Assembly: GCF_000715075.1 (NCBI RefSeq) | Contig: NC_134095.1 | Span: forward strand, 61,128,419-61,192,418 | Source of the DNA: Nicotiana tabacum | Taxonomy: Eukaryota; Streptophyta; Magnoliopsida; Solanales; Solanaceae | Direction: 5' to 3' | DNA: 64,000 nt | Shown: positions 23,554-36,000 of the stretch, one piece after another | Position numbering within the stretch: the stretch's first letter is position 1 | Layout of the letters: each line of letters begins with the position of its first letter | Notes under the pieces: model-generated | Databases searched by the model: none | Told to the model about the DNA's origin: nothing | The model's input: the letters and a program-made list of their open reading frames with translations, nothing else | Position numbers and translations under genes: made by a program

Positions 23554-23964
23554 AGGGTGTTTGACTAAGCTTATAAGCTGGTCAAACTAGCTTATACGCA
23601 CTTTTTAGCTTATCTACGCGTTTGGTAAAATTAAAAGTGCTTATAAGTCAAAAATGAGCCAAAAGCCATAAGCTAGTCTCCCCCAACTTATCAAATTTCA
23701 GCTTATAAGCACTTTAGATTTAACTAAAATATTTACTATTCTATCCCTAAAATACTTCTTTTTAAAACAAAACTCTTCGTATAGTTTCACTCTCTCCCAG
23801 TTCTTCAAAACCTAAACAAGTATCGGATTATCGGATTAACGGCCGGTGAACAGATTGGAATTTTATAGTTAATTAATGGTTTATCGGTTCGGGGGAGGAT
23901 TACTCAATCTTCTTATCAGATAAACCATTAACCCATTAAAAATATATTATATCTATATTTCTAC

Positions 23965-23968
<4 letters not shown>

Positions 23969-24021
<53 letters not shown>
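23969..24021. repeat. Compound (CT)n(TA)n microsatellite
   Basis: About 20 bp of CT dinucleotides run straight into about 30 bp of TA dinucleotides, inside the Harbinger element and just upstream of its transposase remnant. Confidence 0.9.
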
Positions 24022-24025
<4 letters not shown>

Positions 24026-24062
24026 CTATTGAATCAATATGTGTTTTATATTTGCATGAGTT

Positions 24063-24638
24063 ATGTGGGAAGGAGCATCTCATGATAACCGTATATTTGG
24101 TAAGGCACTTCGTAGACCCGAACTGAATTTTCTACATCCATCTGAGGACAAATATTATCTTGTTGATGCAGGATATTCACACATAAAGGGATATATGGCT
24201 CCATATAATGGGGATAATGTGAGATACCACCTTGCAGAATTTCGTCGAGGTGCGATACGATAATTGCGAGCACCAAATGGACATAAAGAAATGTTCAATT
24301 ATTTGCATTCTTCTTGCAAAAACATTTTAGAGCGAACATTTGGGGTATGAAAAGCAAGGTGGTCTATTTTGCGAGATATGCCTTTTTATCATATTGACAC
24401 TCAAAGAGATATTGTATTGGCGACAATGGTAATTCACAATTATATTAGAAAGAAATGTAAGGTGGACAATACACTCCAAGAAGCTGAGAATGAGAGATAT
24501 GTGCCACGTGTTGATCCTGATGTTGGAAGATCCACAAGAGTCAACGTTGCAAATAAAGAAAATGTAGAAAATCAAGGAAATAATAATATTTGGATGGCAA
24601 TCCGTGATCTGATTGCTCAAGATATTTATGATAGTTGA
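24063..24638 (+). pseudogene. Harbinger-type transposase, C-terminal part
   Basis: One frame, interrupted by a TAA and a TGA, reads ASHDNRIFGKAL, YYLVDAGYSHIKGYMAPY (second catalytic Asp), NYLHSSCKNILERTFGV (catalytic Glu) and TMVIHNYIRKKC. This is the order seen in the DDE_Tnp_4 transposases of PIF/Harbinger. The N-terminal half and the first Asp are absent, so it is inactive. Confidence 0.85.
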
Positions 24639-25132
24639 ATATTTTGATTTTATTTATCACAAACAATACATATTAAGTGCTTGTTTCTTCTCTACAAATA
24701 CTGTGTGCATTATGTAAGTTTTTTTTCTTAACTTTTGTTAATTTATACTCCACCCATTCTAATTTATTATGATTGTATACTTATCATAACATAAACTATA
24801 TTTATAAAAAAAGATATTATCTAATCATTTTTATAATTAAAATAACATGATAAATAGGTTATTTTTGTATTTGAATCTATATAGGAAATAAAATTTTGAA
24901 GAAAATAATATTTTTAGTAGTGTAAATTATTATAAGGTCATTTAAGTCATTTCAACATAAAAAGAGCTTATCATCACTTTTTAATCAAATAGTTTTAGCT
25001 GCTTATTATTAATTTCAGGACTTTTATCCAAACACGTAACTGCTTATTTATTAAATCAGTTTCAACGCTTAAAAGTGCTTTTTAGCACCTAATGCTTATC
25101 AGCTACTTTAAATCAGCTAAGCCAAATGGACT

Positions 25133-25493
25133 CCTAGTCTCTAAGACTAGGTAAACCTAACATACATTAAGAATTTAATAGAATTAACAACTAAGATAAT
25201 AAATTTAAACTGATAAAAACAAACAGTACAACAGTCATAATATCCCCAAAACCGATGAGACTGAGTCATAAGCTCTACAAAAAATGCACTGGAAATCTCT
25301 AAATACAACTCTTTTTGAAATGAAGATAAACAGTAGTAAGGCAATAGAAGAAGGTGTCTCTAAAGCATGCGCGAGTGTCAAGCCAGTATACCTTGAAGTC
25401 TCCGAAGTAACTAAGTCTGCTCACTGGCGTCCTACACGAGCAGAAATACCTGAATCTGCACAAAAATATGCAGAAGTGTAGCATGAGTACACC
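25133..25493 (-). mobile_element. Outer Ty3-type LTR relic, fragment 2
   Basis: Continues the LTR begun at 23507. Its right edge is interrupted at 25494 by the next LTR, and the sequence resumes at 42564 after the ACACC duplication. It reads smoothly across that gap in related copies. Confidence 0.5.
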
Positions 25494-27458
25494 TGTCACG
25501 ACTCCAAAACTGACCCGGTCGTAATGGCGCCTATCGTGAAACTAGGCCAGCCGATACAATCCCAAATCAAACCAATATTTCATAAAAGGAACGTTTTAAA
25601 CTGTTAATCAAATAAAATCCCATAACATGAGTCTAAATAACAAGTGCGGAAAGAAATACAAGCCCGACATCGGGGTGTCACAAGTCACGAGCATCTACTA
25701 AGGTCTGAACACAATGACGACTACCACGGTCTGGAAAATACTAAAACGGTCTAAGGAAGATGAGAGGGAGAAGAGCAAGGCTGCGAACGCCATGAAGCTA
25801 CCTTGCTAACTCCGACGGACCTACCACTGAGTAATCAACACCCGCTACCGGGTTCAAAAATACCTGAATCTGCATACAAGGTGCAGGGAGTAATGTGATT
25901 ACGCCAACTCAGTACGTAATAAAAGTAAATAAAGGATGAGCAGTAAGAAAACACATAATCCACGTCATAACACCACAATAAGTACATGATGTTTCTGAAA
26001 CAGTATATAAGTCAAGTCGTCTCGTTAAAAATCCAATTTCAGTAAAAATCCTTTGAAAAATGTCTTTCTAATAGTTTCAATAGAGATTCAATGAAGTTTA
26101 AAATAAAAATGATGAAAGTCATAAATAGCCCCTCGGGCAAGACATGTATCATAAACCACACCTCGGGCATAACATCAATTAGAACCAGCTCCTCGGGCTA
26201 CCTCACAATCACTCGTAATCAGCCCCTTGGGCACAACATGAATCAAGATCAGCCCCTCAGGCAACATCATATCACTCACTCAGGGTACCCGTAATCACTA
26301 GGGTGTTCAGACTCTGGAGGGGCTCCTACAACCCAAGCGCTATAATAAGCCATCTCGTGGCATAATAAATCAGGCCCTCGACCTCTCATATATCACAAAT
26401 CCATACATCATGCTGCGACACGCAGCCCGATCCCATGATATCCTCACAACACAGGCCCTCGGCCTCACTCAGTCAAAAACCTCTCAAGCCACTCGGGCTA
26501 ATAGTAAGACAGGGCGCTCAGCCCAAAATATCATTTATAGTATCAAAACAGAGTAAGTAAGGCTGAATTGTGAAATTAGTAAAACACGGCATGACTGAGT
26601 ACAGATATTAAATTAAAATAGTGAGGAATAGTAGTAAAAAGCCCCTAAGGATCCAAACAGCTTGGCACAAGGCCCAAATATTGCATTCAGCCCAAAACAT
26701 AGTAATAATTTCCAAAGCACAATAATATTAAATAGTTTTCAGTCAAATATGTGACTTAATAGTCGTACGAGACAAACCAAGTAACTATCCCCAACGGTGC
26801 ATGCCCCCACGCTCGTCATCTAGCGTGTGCATCACCTCAAAATAGTGAAACGATGTGAAATCCTGGGTTTCATATCCTTGGGACAAGATTTGCAGTCATT
26901 ACTTACCTCAAACCGGACCAAACTCTAACCCGCGACGCCTTTGCCTCTCGACTCAGCCTCTCGACTCGGCCTCCAAATGCTCCAAATCTAACCAAAATCA
27001 GTATCACATCATTAATACACGCTAAAAGAACAAAGTCCGTGCGAAAATAATCAAATTAACTCAAAACTCCCGAAATTGGCCAAACCCGACCCCCGGGACC
27101 ATGTCTCGGAATCCGATAAAAATTACAATACTAGAATCCTCATCCCTTCACGAGTCAATACATACCAAAATTACCAAAATCGGACCTCAAATGACCCCTC
27201 AAATCCCCAATCAAAGCTCTCCAAAACTCAATCCATAACCTTCAATTTCACCCCCAAATTCCCCACTAGTTTCATGATTAAGTAGTGGATAATTCATTAC
27301 AAACACAAAATACAAAGTCCAAGCAACTTACCTCACTGAAACCCCTCAATTCCTCCTTGAATTCCCGGCTTGGAGCTCCAAAATAGCACAAAAATGGTGA
27401 AAGAATGGCTGAAAATCGCGAAGGGGCCTTTTTATACATTTTGCCTAGCACTTTCGCA

Positions 27459-27690
27459 CCTGCTGCCCATTTCACGCACCTGCGGGCCGCTTTTGCGGTC
27501 AAAATAACCGCATCTGCGGTTTTAACTTAAGTCACTAGCTTCCGCACCTGCGCCCCAAGCCTCACACTTGCGGGCTCGCAGGTGCGATCAATCCCTCCGC
27601 TCCTGCGACAAACTCCGCATCTACGGTTGCTTCCCGCTTATGCAATCATCACACCTGCGGTCCCCATTCCGCAGGTGCGGAAACAACAGA
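27459..27690 (-). promoter_or_regulatory. CGC-N4-GCG motif array upstream of LTR TATA box
   Basis: About twelve close variants of the 10-mer CGCACCTGCG / CGCAGGTGCG fall within 230 bp, spaced 10-25 bp apart. They lie immediately upstream, in LTR sense, of the TATA-like box at 27431-27441. Compare the array at 43674-44010 in the sister LTR. Confidence 0.6.
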
Positions 27691-28286
27691 AGTAGCAAAA
27701 TCTGCAACAACAATTCAAGACCAAACCTTCTGTCAACCACCCAAATCCATCTTGGGCCCTCGGGACCTCAACCAAACATAACATCAAGTCAGATATCACC
27801 ATTCAAACTTATTCCAACCTTCGGAACACTCAAAGTAATAGCAAAACATCAAATCACCCTCGAATTCAAGCCTAAGGATTTCAAAACTTCCAAACTCCGC
27901 AAACGATGCTAAAATATATCAAACATCATCCGAATGACCTGAAATGTTTCACACACATCACAATTGACACTATGGACATACTCCAATTTCCAGAATTCCA
28001 TTCCGACCCCAATATCAAGATTTTCACTGCCAACCGGAAACGCCAAATTTTCAATTTTGCCAATTCAAGCCTAAATCTACCATGGACCTCCAAATCACAT
28101 TTCGAATGCGCTCCTAAGTCCAAAATCACCCAATGGAGATAACCAAATCATAAAAATCCGAATCCAAGATCGAATACTAAAAAGTCAAGACTGGGTCAAA
28201 CCTTTCAAATTTAAAGCTTCAAGCTGAGAATCATTCTTCCATATCTATTCCGATTATCCTGAAAACCAAAACTGGAAATTTACGTA

Positions 28287-29215
28287 TGATGGGTTTTCAA
28301 TGTCTTTGCCTTATGCTTCTTATGTTTTGATGATCTAACAAACTTATTATTAAGAACCAGATAGAGAACCTGACTCACTTGGTACATATCTCAAATGAAC
28401 AAAGTCCAATCTGATCTCCAGAATATAAACTACTACAAAGAGGATCACAACACGGACCTGATCCCTTGGTGTTCTCTGACATAAGTACAAGTCAACAACA
28501 GCTAGAACGCAAATGCGGAAAGTGACTGTCTACAACTGTACACGTGACAGTGTAGTAGATAGTGCGGCAGTTACTTCTCATTGGGAAGAAGCGTGTATCA
28601 AGAATTGACATCACCATTGTGATGTCTTTTGTAGTATAACAACCTGGTGCAAGGCACCCGAACTTTACTTGAGCATTTAGTGATATTCTCTCAAGAAATA
28701 AAGCATTCATCTAGCATTGAAGTCACAAGTGTGTCAAGAACAAGAAGACAACTCCACTAAAGGATCAGTTTCACAATGAATCTATGTGTATCCATAGTTG
28801 AGTGTAATCTTGTTATTTGTTCTTCATTATAACTCCTATCTTGCTTTCTTAGAAGCTGTGTTTTAGGAAATCCAAAAATCACAAACCCTCTAAGTTTGTG
28901 TTGTGACTAGAGTTAGTCATAAGTTAAAGTCTTTGTAACTAGAGAGTGACAAAGTGGCTTGTGGTAAGAGTATCACAAGTTAGTTAAGTTGAAGTCTTTG
29001 TAATAGAGTCATTACAAAGTGGCTTGTAATAGTGAGATTACAAGTTAGTGAAGTTGAAAGCCTACAAGTGTAGGTCGTGGTTTTTGTCCCCTTGAGTGGG
29101 ATTTTTCCACGTAAAAATTTCGTGTCTCTTTTACTTACTACTTCATAAGTATTCTCAGTAGAAACTCATAGAGGATCAGGTGCTCTATAGTTTGGTGGAC
29201 TCATATAATCTATCA
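28287..29215 (+). repeat. SIRE 5' LTR
   Basis: 929 bp, begins TGATGGGTTTTCAATG and ends CTATCA. Followed at 29218 by the initiator-tRNA primer site. Confidence 0.95.
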
Positions 29216-29268
29216 ATTGGTATCAGAGCAGGTTCTTTCTAAAAGGTTAACACCTAGAAGGGATCTCA

Positions 29269-30163
29269 ATGGCTGCTCCACCCAACTTTGAGGAAGGACA
29301 ATCAACCTACAGACCTCCTAGATTCAATGGTCAGTACTATGGCTAGTGGAAGACTTGTATGCATGATTTTATAATGGCCGAAGATTCAGAACTATGGCAC
29401 ATCATCTGTGATGGTCCACATGTTCCTATGAAGAAGCTTGGAGAAACTGGACCAATGGTGCCAAAAGACAGGAAAGAGTACAGTGGTATTGACTGAAAAG
29501 CCGTAGAAAAGAACTATCGCGCCAAGAAAATCTTGCTATGTGGTATAGGACCTGATGAGTACAACAGAGTCTCAGCTTATGATTCTACCAAAGAAATATG
29601 GGAAGCATTGCAAACCACACATGAAGGAACTACTCAGGTTTAGTCCAAGATTGACATGCTCACCTCTGAGTATGAGCTCTTCAGGATGAAGGATGATGAG
29701 TCTATACAAGATATGCACACTAGATTCACATCCATCATAAATGAGCTTCATTCACTTGGAGATGTTATTCCCAGAAACAAGCTTGTAAGGAAAATTCTCA
29801 GTATTCTACCTGGTTCTTGAGAGAGTAAGGTAAATGCCATCACTGAAGCTAAAGATCTACAAACTCTAACCATGGATGAGCTGATTGGTAATCTGAAGAC
29901 ATACGAAATGAAAAGGAGGAAAGACAGTGAAAGGAGAGAGCCAAAGAAATAAAAGAACCTGGTACTCAAGGCTGAAAACAGTGACTCAAGTGAAGAAGAT
30001 AGTGATATGACCTATCTTACTAAAAGGTTTCAAAAGATGGTTTGAAGGAATGGTGGTATACCAAAGAGGGGTAGTTCAAGTAAGGCAAGGACAATGATCT
30101 CTATCACAAGTGCGGAAAGTCAGGGCATTTCATCAAAGACTGTCCACTTCTGAAACAGGAGCA
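29269..30163 (+). pseudogene. SIRE gag remnant
   Basis: From MAAPPNFEEGQST the frame reads through RPPRFNGQYY, WKTCMHDFIM, YDSTKEIWEAL, MHTRFTSIINELHSLG and DLQTLTMDELIGNL, the gag blocks of this lineage. At least five in-frame stops interrupt it. A zinc knuckle follows at about 30101-30143 as YHKCGKSGHFIKDC, where the first Cys of the CCHC motif is a Tyr. No protease could be found between it and the integrase piece, so that part is deleted. Confidence 0.85.
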
Positions 30164-30529
30164 ATACAAACAAAACCCTGACAAAGCAGCAAAAAGGAAC
30201 CCGGTTCCAAACAAACGATTCAGTCAAAAAAGTGCAACTGACAATATTGTGAAGCAGGCTCTAACTGCTTAGGGAGACTCCTCCAGTGAATCAGAAAGGG
30301 AACTAGATGCAGAAAATAGCTCCATGATGGTAGTGGAAACTGAAGCAACGAAATATGACTCACTACTCGTTCTATTGGCTCAGATGAACCTGGTTCGTGG
30401 GCTGCACAATTCAAGATCCACCTGGACACTGCTTGTTAGAGCAAAGGAATTTTTTTTGAAGTATGTGCGACACTTTTCAGAAAGGTCCAAGTAAAGAAGC
30501 ACGTATCAGATCTAACCATAGAATAGAAT

Positions 30530-30786
30530 ATGTCAATGCCAAGATTTGATGAGTTTGGTAATGGAAATGGGATCACTCACAATTTCTCGGCACCAAGGAC
30601 TCCACATCTAAATGGTGTTGTTGAAATGAAGAACAGAACTCTGGAAGAAATGGACAATGCTCATCAACAGAGGAATTGCCAAGGAATTTTGGGCAGAAGC
30701 AACAGACATTACTTACTACTTGGCGAACAGGTATATGATCAGGTCCAACTTAAAATCCCCAAGAGCTGCTCAATGAAAGACAATCA
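30530..30786 (+). pseudogene. SIRE integrase fragment, cut at the rearrangement
   Basis: FGNGNGITHNFSAPRTPHLN is the integrase core around the catalytic Glu segment. In other frames TYYLANRYMIRS and PQELLNERQSI follow, the conserved blocks next in this lineage. Coding similarity to SIRE stops at about 30786, where antisense Ogre sequence begins. The next expected residues, LRIFGCKCY, are found on the minus strand at about 55150-55180. Confidence 0.8.
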
Positions 30787-31553
30787 ATACCCAGCGAAAC
30801 AATCAACAAAAGACTGCAACTCATTCTTGGCGTAATTGTCGATAGAATGTGTATGTTAGGCAAGGGGAAGTCGTCTTTGGGACTGGCCCGATTAAGATCC
30901 TGGTAGTCAACCCAAACTCTAACTTTCCCATCCTTTTTTGGAACTGGCACGATGTTGGCTAACCATGTCGGATACTCTACTACCCTGAGAACCTTGGCTT
31001 TGACTTGCTTGGTAACCTCTTCTTTGATTTTCAAACTCATGTCGGGTTTGAATTTCCTAAGCTTCTGCTTTACCGGCGGACATATTGGATCTGTTGGCAG
31101 TTTGTGAGCTACAATGGATGTGCTGAGACCAGTCATATCATTATATGACCAGGCGGATATTTTTTCATATTCCTTTAGGAACTCCGTGTACTCTTTCTTT
31201 TCTGATGGTGACAGGTGAATACTGATGCACGTTTCTTTGACATTCTCTGTATCTCCCAGATTAACGACCTCAGTTTCGTCCAAGTTAGACTTAGGTCTAT
31301 TTTCAAAATTCTCAACCCCTCTGACGACCTCTTCTAGTATATCATCCTCTTCTGAATCCATATCCGTTTGTTGCGTGGTCTCGTTGCAAGTCACAATCAT
31401 TGGTTCATCGTCAAGGCAAGTAATAGTAATGCTGTGTAAAATAAAGTGAATGATAGAAAAATTAATAAGAGCGAGATATATAATAAACTGAAATGCTTCG
31501 ATTGAATTCATAATTGTTTTGAATATCAGAGCTCTTTTCAAAATTAACGACAA
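30787..31553 (-). pseudogene. Ogre pol remnant: N-terminal half of reverse transcriptase
   Basis: The minus-strand frame has an acidic linker, then SPSEKKEYTEFLKEYEKISA, SYNDMTGLSTSIVAHKLPTD, KQKLRKFKPDMSLKIKEEV, EYPTWLANIVPVPKKDGKV and DLNRASPKDDFPLPNIH. This is the start of a Ty3 RT of the Tat/Ogre type. A frameshift near 30840 is needed to read on into NELQSFVDCFAGY, which ends at about 30787. Protease was not recognised upstream. Confidence 0.85.
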
Positions 31554-32097
31554 TACGAAAATAAAATCAGCTAGTAAAAAATAAAAATGTGATGCATGGT
31601 GCTTTTGTTTAGCCTTGCTACCCCGAAGCTTTCCGGGCCCTGGTGGTTCTGATTGACCAATTGCTGAGGCGTTCTCCTCGGTTCACAGCTTGTATAGAGG
31701 GCCTTGTGAAGTAAAATGATGATGCGAGAGTGCACGAACTAACCTTTGGGCAGGGGAATAAAAATAAAAGAAAAACAAAAAAGGTAACAAGTTAGCGCGA
31801 ATTATGAGGAAAAATGTTGTAGTATTTAAATACATTGTGCAAGAATATAAATCGCGTCCTAATTTGGGTGCCTCGTTGTGCCCGAGGTAGGCCTAGCGAC
31901 AAATTAATTTGGAGAACTTATAATGCTAAATGCCTCATTTTATTGATAAAAATAAGACGAATCCAAAACGACACTAAATAACGGAAAGTAAAATGTCACT
32001 AGTGGCCATTGGCCTTATTACATCATTAAAGCAAAATGAAAGACTCCTAACTACTTGGTCCCAAAAGGACCTTCCTCAGGTTGAATGTTCTCATTGA

Positions 32098-32382
32098 TCA
32101 AGTCCTCCAGCTCGCGCAGATTTTTTCCAGTAAAAATGCTATCGCCAGACGTTCTCCTTTGCCTTCCTCAGCATTTTGACAGTCGATGACTCTTTTCCTC
32201 ACTTTCCCTTCCAATTCCAGCAAGTTGTACTCCAGGTATTCTAGCTTCTCACTAGCCTTGGTGACTCTCTCTTTCCATTCGTTGATTTGGTTGCTCGATG
32301 GGAGGTTTCTCCACCAAGTCTGCAAGAGTGAAGGTATGTTTACCATACCGAAGTCAGGAACTTTGTCATTCATTTTCTGCAA
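32098..32382 (-). pseudogene. Ogre 5' internal ORF remnant
   Basis: The 94-residue frame MQKMNDKVPDFGMVNIPSLL ... contains a predicted coiled-coil stretch (ASEKLEYLEYNLLELEGKV). It lies between primer site and RT, where Ogre elements have an extra ORF and gag. I cannot assign it further. The 5' internal region (about 2.3 kb before RT ends) is far too short for complete ORF1, gag and protease, so it is internally deleted. Confidence 0.45.
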
Positions 32383-33064
32383 AACAAAAGGGTTAAGACC
32401 TCACCCCCACCGGACTCGACTATTTAATACCAATAATCAGCATAACAAGCATTTAGTTCTCCAAATAAATGCACAGAACATGTAGGTGTCCGTTTGGGTT
32501 TCAAGGAAACCTAGTGGACTTCGGACAAGGCTATCTTAATGAGTCATTATGTGGACAACATAACTGACTCGGCTAGGTTTGACCATGATGCATGCACAGT
32601 TAAACAGAGTAAGGTTTCTATTGGGGTATTAGACAGGTACCCTTGAGCGGACAACTCAAGAGGGAAAGGCACGGAACTGTCGACTGCACCGCTGATCGAC
32701 TGGGTTTATCGCAAATACGCCTTTGCCAAATTTAAAGGGTGATAATATTGGAAGAGCGCAACCACTCATTATAAGCGTTGCTATGGTATTTGTTTGGCAC
32801 AAGTGGAATATGACGTTAAAGATGCAGTTTACAAGAATGAAACAAATTGACATGTATTTCCACGTTCATAAGATAAATGATTACAATAATTGCAGTAATT
32901 ACAATAGTATTGAAATAAAGCAGTAAAGGAAAGCAGTTAAAGGAAAGAAAAGACATGAAGAGCCAAGCCAGTTTCGTAGTGATAGAATAAAAGACAGTAA
33001 ATAAAGCAATTAATGAGATAATAGAGTCACAAGCAGCATGGAGTGGTAAAAGCCTAAAGAATCC

Positions 33065-33082
33065 CCAGCAGAGTCGCCATGC
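33065..33082 (-). other. Ogre primer binding site
   Basis: On the minus strand GCATGGCGACTCTGCTGG follows the LTR end GTCGACA. A GGCGACTC-GCTGGGG core next to the LTR is what I know from Tat/Ogre elements, thought to pair with a tRNA-Arg. Confidence 0.6.
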
Positions 33083-36000
33083 TGTCGACACCCCCTTTTT
33101 CTATACGTGGGTCGAAATCGGGTATACGACATTGGGAAGACAACTCTATTCCCTTTCGAGAATTGGGTCTTAGAAGTTGAAGAGTCACCACCTAATGATT
33201 ATAGTGCTTTAGGACACTTTTAAGAAAGGTTTGAGTTGGAAAACCAGAGGTTGGGTAAGGGCTAGAAATTATCTCGAGGGGAAGGTGTTAGGCACCCCTC
33301 AAGATTCACTGGTGTGGTTCCCGGCCATGCTACAATTGTGACTTTAAGTAGACAAGTAGAAAAGAAAAGGATTTTTCACATAGTTTTGCAAACAAGTTTA
33401 AGAATTGAAGGAGTAGAGAGTTTGGAAAATTAATTTAAAAGAAAACTTAAAAATTAACAAGTAAAGGGGAGAGGGGTCGGTTTACAAAAAATATGGATCA
33501 CATCAATGCAATATCCAACAATCAATCCTCAGAAGAGGGGTCACACATGATATTAGCGCACCGGTCATCATATCCATATTCTACCCTTCCCACCCCGTTA
33601 AGGTATTAAAGCGCAGAAAGTTTCGTTACTTATTGCATGCTAGTACCCATCCCAATCCTATCAGTCCCGGGGGTATTTAGGACTACTAATCCTAAAGGAA
33701 AAGATATTTGGGGCCTTTTGAGAGTTTTCAAAGGACAAAAATACTAAGGCATCAATCAAAAACACATAATACAAGTAGAGGGGAAAGCAAATAAGCAGGT
33801 AAGGCTCAGGTGAACCTCCTTAAATCAGATAAGCCATGGAGTTTAGCATGTCTTGCATGTACTAGTTTGGTCTTTAAATTTAAAGCGATAAGCGGACTGG
33901 TTCAACTCATACTTTTAGACAGGAAGCCACATTAGGCTCGCTCGAATGCAGTTGTTAAAGACTAGTCCACTTTTAGCTATGTGTTGGATAGAACTAACGA
34001 TTTCGAAAAGCAGACTGATTATAAAGAGTTACCAGTTTTTTTTCAAAGTGAAACGAGTTTCAGAAAAGAGTGTACCATTTTGAAAAATATTTAAAAGAAA
34101 AGAAAGGAGCTTCAGAAGACATGCAGACTAGTTGAAAAAAAAAGAGTTTCACGAACCTTATCAGAAAAAAGTGAGTTTCAGAAAATGCCAGTTTGTTTAG
34201 AAAATGTTTGTTAACTTAGGAGGTTCAGAAAATCGCAGAAGACTGCCAATATATATTAATTTAAACGGTTGGTGCTGTTTTGAACAAATGAGACAGTTCC
34301 GACTCGAAGTTCCTATAGACATACTTTATATACGTTAAATGATTTTAACACTTTTTAACAGGAGTCTTACAAACATGGTATCTATATGTAACTTTGTTGT
34401 TAAGCCTACAGTTTGCCTAATGGTATCATTATGTGCAGAAAATATAAACCCCTATGAGCATGGTATCTATATGCATAGTTGCAGAAAGTTTAGAAGTTAA
34501 TCCCTATAGACATGTTTTCTACGTGTAGAGTTGCACAGACCAGAAATTAAATCCTATAGGCATGGTTTCTACCCTTTGTGCATCAAAGTAACCCCCCTCC
34601 CTTTTTCACTAAATCCCCATGAGTTTGTTTAAATTATTACAGGCCAATAAAAATAAGACAGAAATTAAAAGTACATCAGAAATCACAGCTACATCCGAGC
34701 AGCATAATTCAGACTTAGTGTCTAACAATATGAGATTGAACCACTTTCGAGATCAAGATTTCCAAAGCCTTCTCTTATCTAGGGTGTTTCAGAGATCCAA
34801 GGAGTTTTAGGAACTCCAGGCAGTGCTTACACCCAAGATGTTAATTAGAAAGAATTACAGTGCAGTGTGGAAGAGCCAACCCTCAGGTGTCCAAGTTCAG
34901 AGGGAGCTCATGGATCCCAAAGCAAGGCTCACAAGAGGGGGGCAGAACTTAATGCTCTAAGAATGAGTGCAAGTGCAATAGAGGGGTAGGGGTGCCAAGG
35001 CAGGCTGGTGGTCGTACCTAGTCATAAGGTAGACTGGCACACCCCTGACCAAGACTGTTCAACCAACAAATATGAGCACAGACCTGTTGAAGGTCAGGCT
35101 ATGGTCCAGACAATGATTAGGACATTGTTAGACCATAGTCTTAAACTCAGAATACATGTAAAGGGGAAGGGGAATGGGAAGTGGAAAGAGTTTAGGACAA
35201 AGGGAGTCTAGCCCATACACATGAACAACAATGTCAAGTGTTGTCATGCTTTCTAGACCATAACTCAACATACAAAGGGAATTGGGGGTGGGAGTTCATG
35301 TAAGCACAGAGAAACAAAGTAAGTAAACTTGCAGAAATTACAGCATCGAAACAGTAAGACAAACAGAGGAAAGGCTGAAGAATAAACATGTAGTGGAGAG
35401 GCAGAATTTAAACAAAGAGAGACATACCCGTTGCAGAAAAAGTAAGCAAAGGGAAAAGCAGGATTTCTTTCAGCCAAACCACAATCAGAGAAGAAAGCTT
35501 TAAGCTTGTGAGTTCAGAGAACTCGAATGTTTAAGAAATTCTAAGTGTATTTGAGAGAAGTAGTGACTTGTTCTGTTAGAACTTGTTCTTGAAAGAGAAA
35601 AAGGTAAATGTATTTATAGCTTTGAAAACGAGTAGAAAACAAGTAACAAATAAGGTTTCAACACAAACATGGAAATAATCACAACCAAAATCAATTAACA
35701 CAGGTTTTTCCCTTTAATCAAGGGATTACTGCTCAACGGACACTAACAGGATTAACATAAGGAAAGAAGATCAATTTGTAAGTAGAATGATTGTTGCCAT
35801 AAAAGGAGCAGTAAAACCATATAGTAAGGGATTAAGTCTAAATACAGGAGTGTACTTATTTTTGGAAAGGGTCTGGTAAGGCCAAACAAAGAGAGAGAAT
35901 CAATTAACCCTTAACGTGCGAGTAAAAAAATCAGAATTTCATAAGGCAAAAGTATTGAAAATCAATTACAGAAGGGACTCAGTATATAAATGAAGTGCAC

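Larger units (their letters stand above)
23554..25132 (+). mobile_element. PIF/Harbinger-type DNA transposon, degraded
   Basis: CCTAG is present on both sides (23549-23553, 25133-25137). The ends AGGGTGTTTGACTAAGCT and (reverse complement) AGTCCATTTGGCTTAGCT are related. Subterminal regions share CTTATAAGC/AAAGTGCTTATAA motifs. The transposase remnant inside is of the Harbinger DDE type. Harbinger elements normally duplicate 3 bp, so the true duplication is probably TAG within CCTAG. Confidence 0.6.

Noticed and set aside
24746..24990. Another Stowaway MITE starting TATACTCCACCCATTC
   Set aside because: Only a left-end likeness is seen. No matching right end with TA was found.
34619..35211. 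Small genes on the + strand in the Ogre 5' LTR (also seen antisense at 52032-52624)
   Set aside because: They are antisense to the LTR, appear twice only because the LTR is present twice in opposite orientation, and have no recognisable homology.
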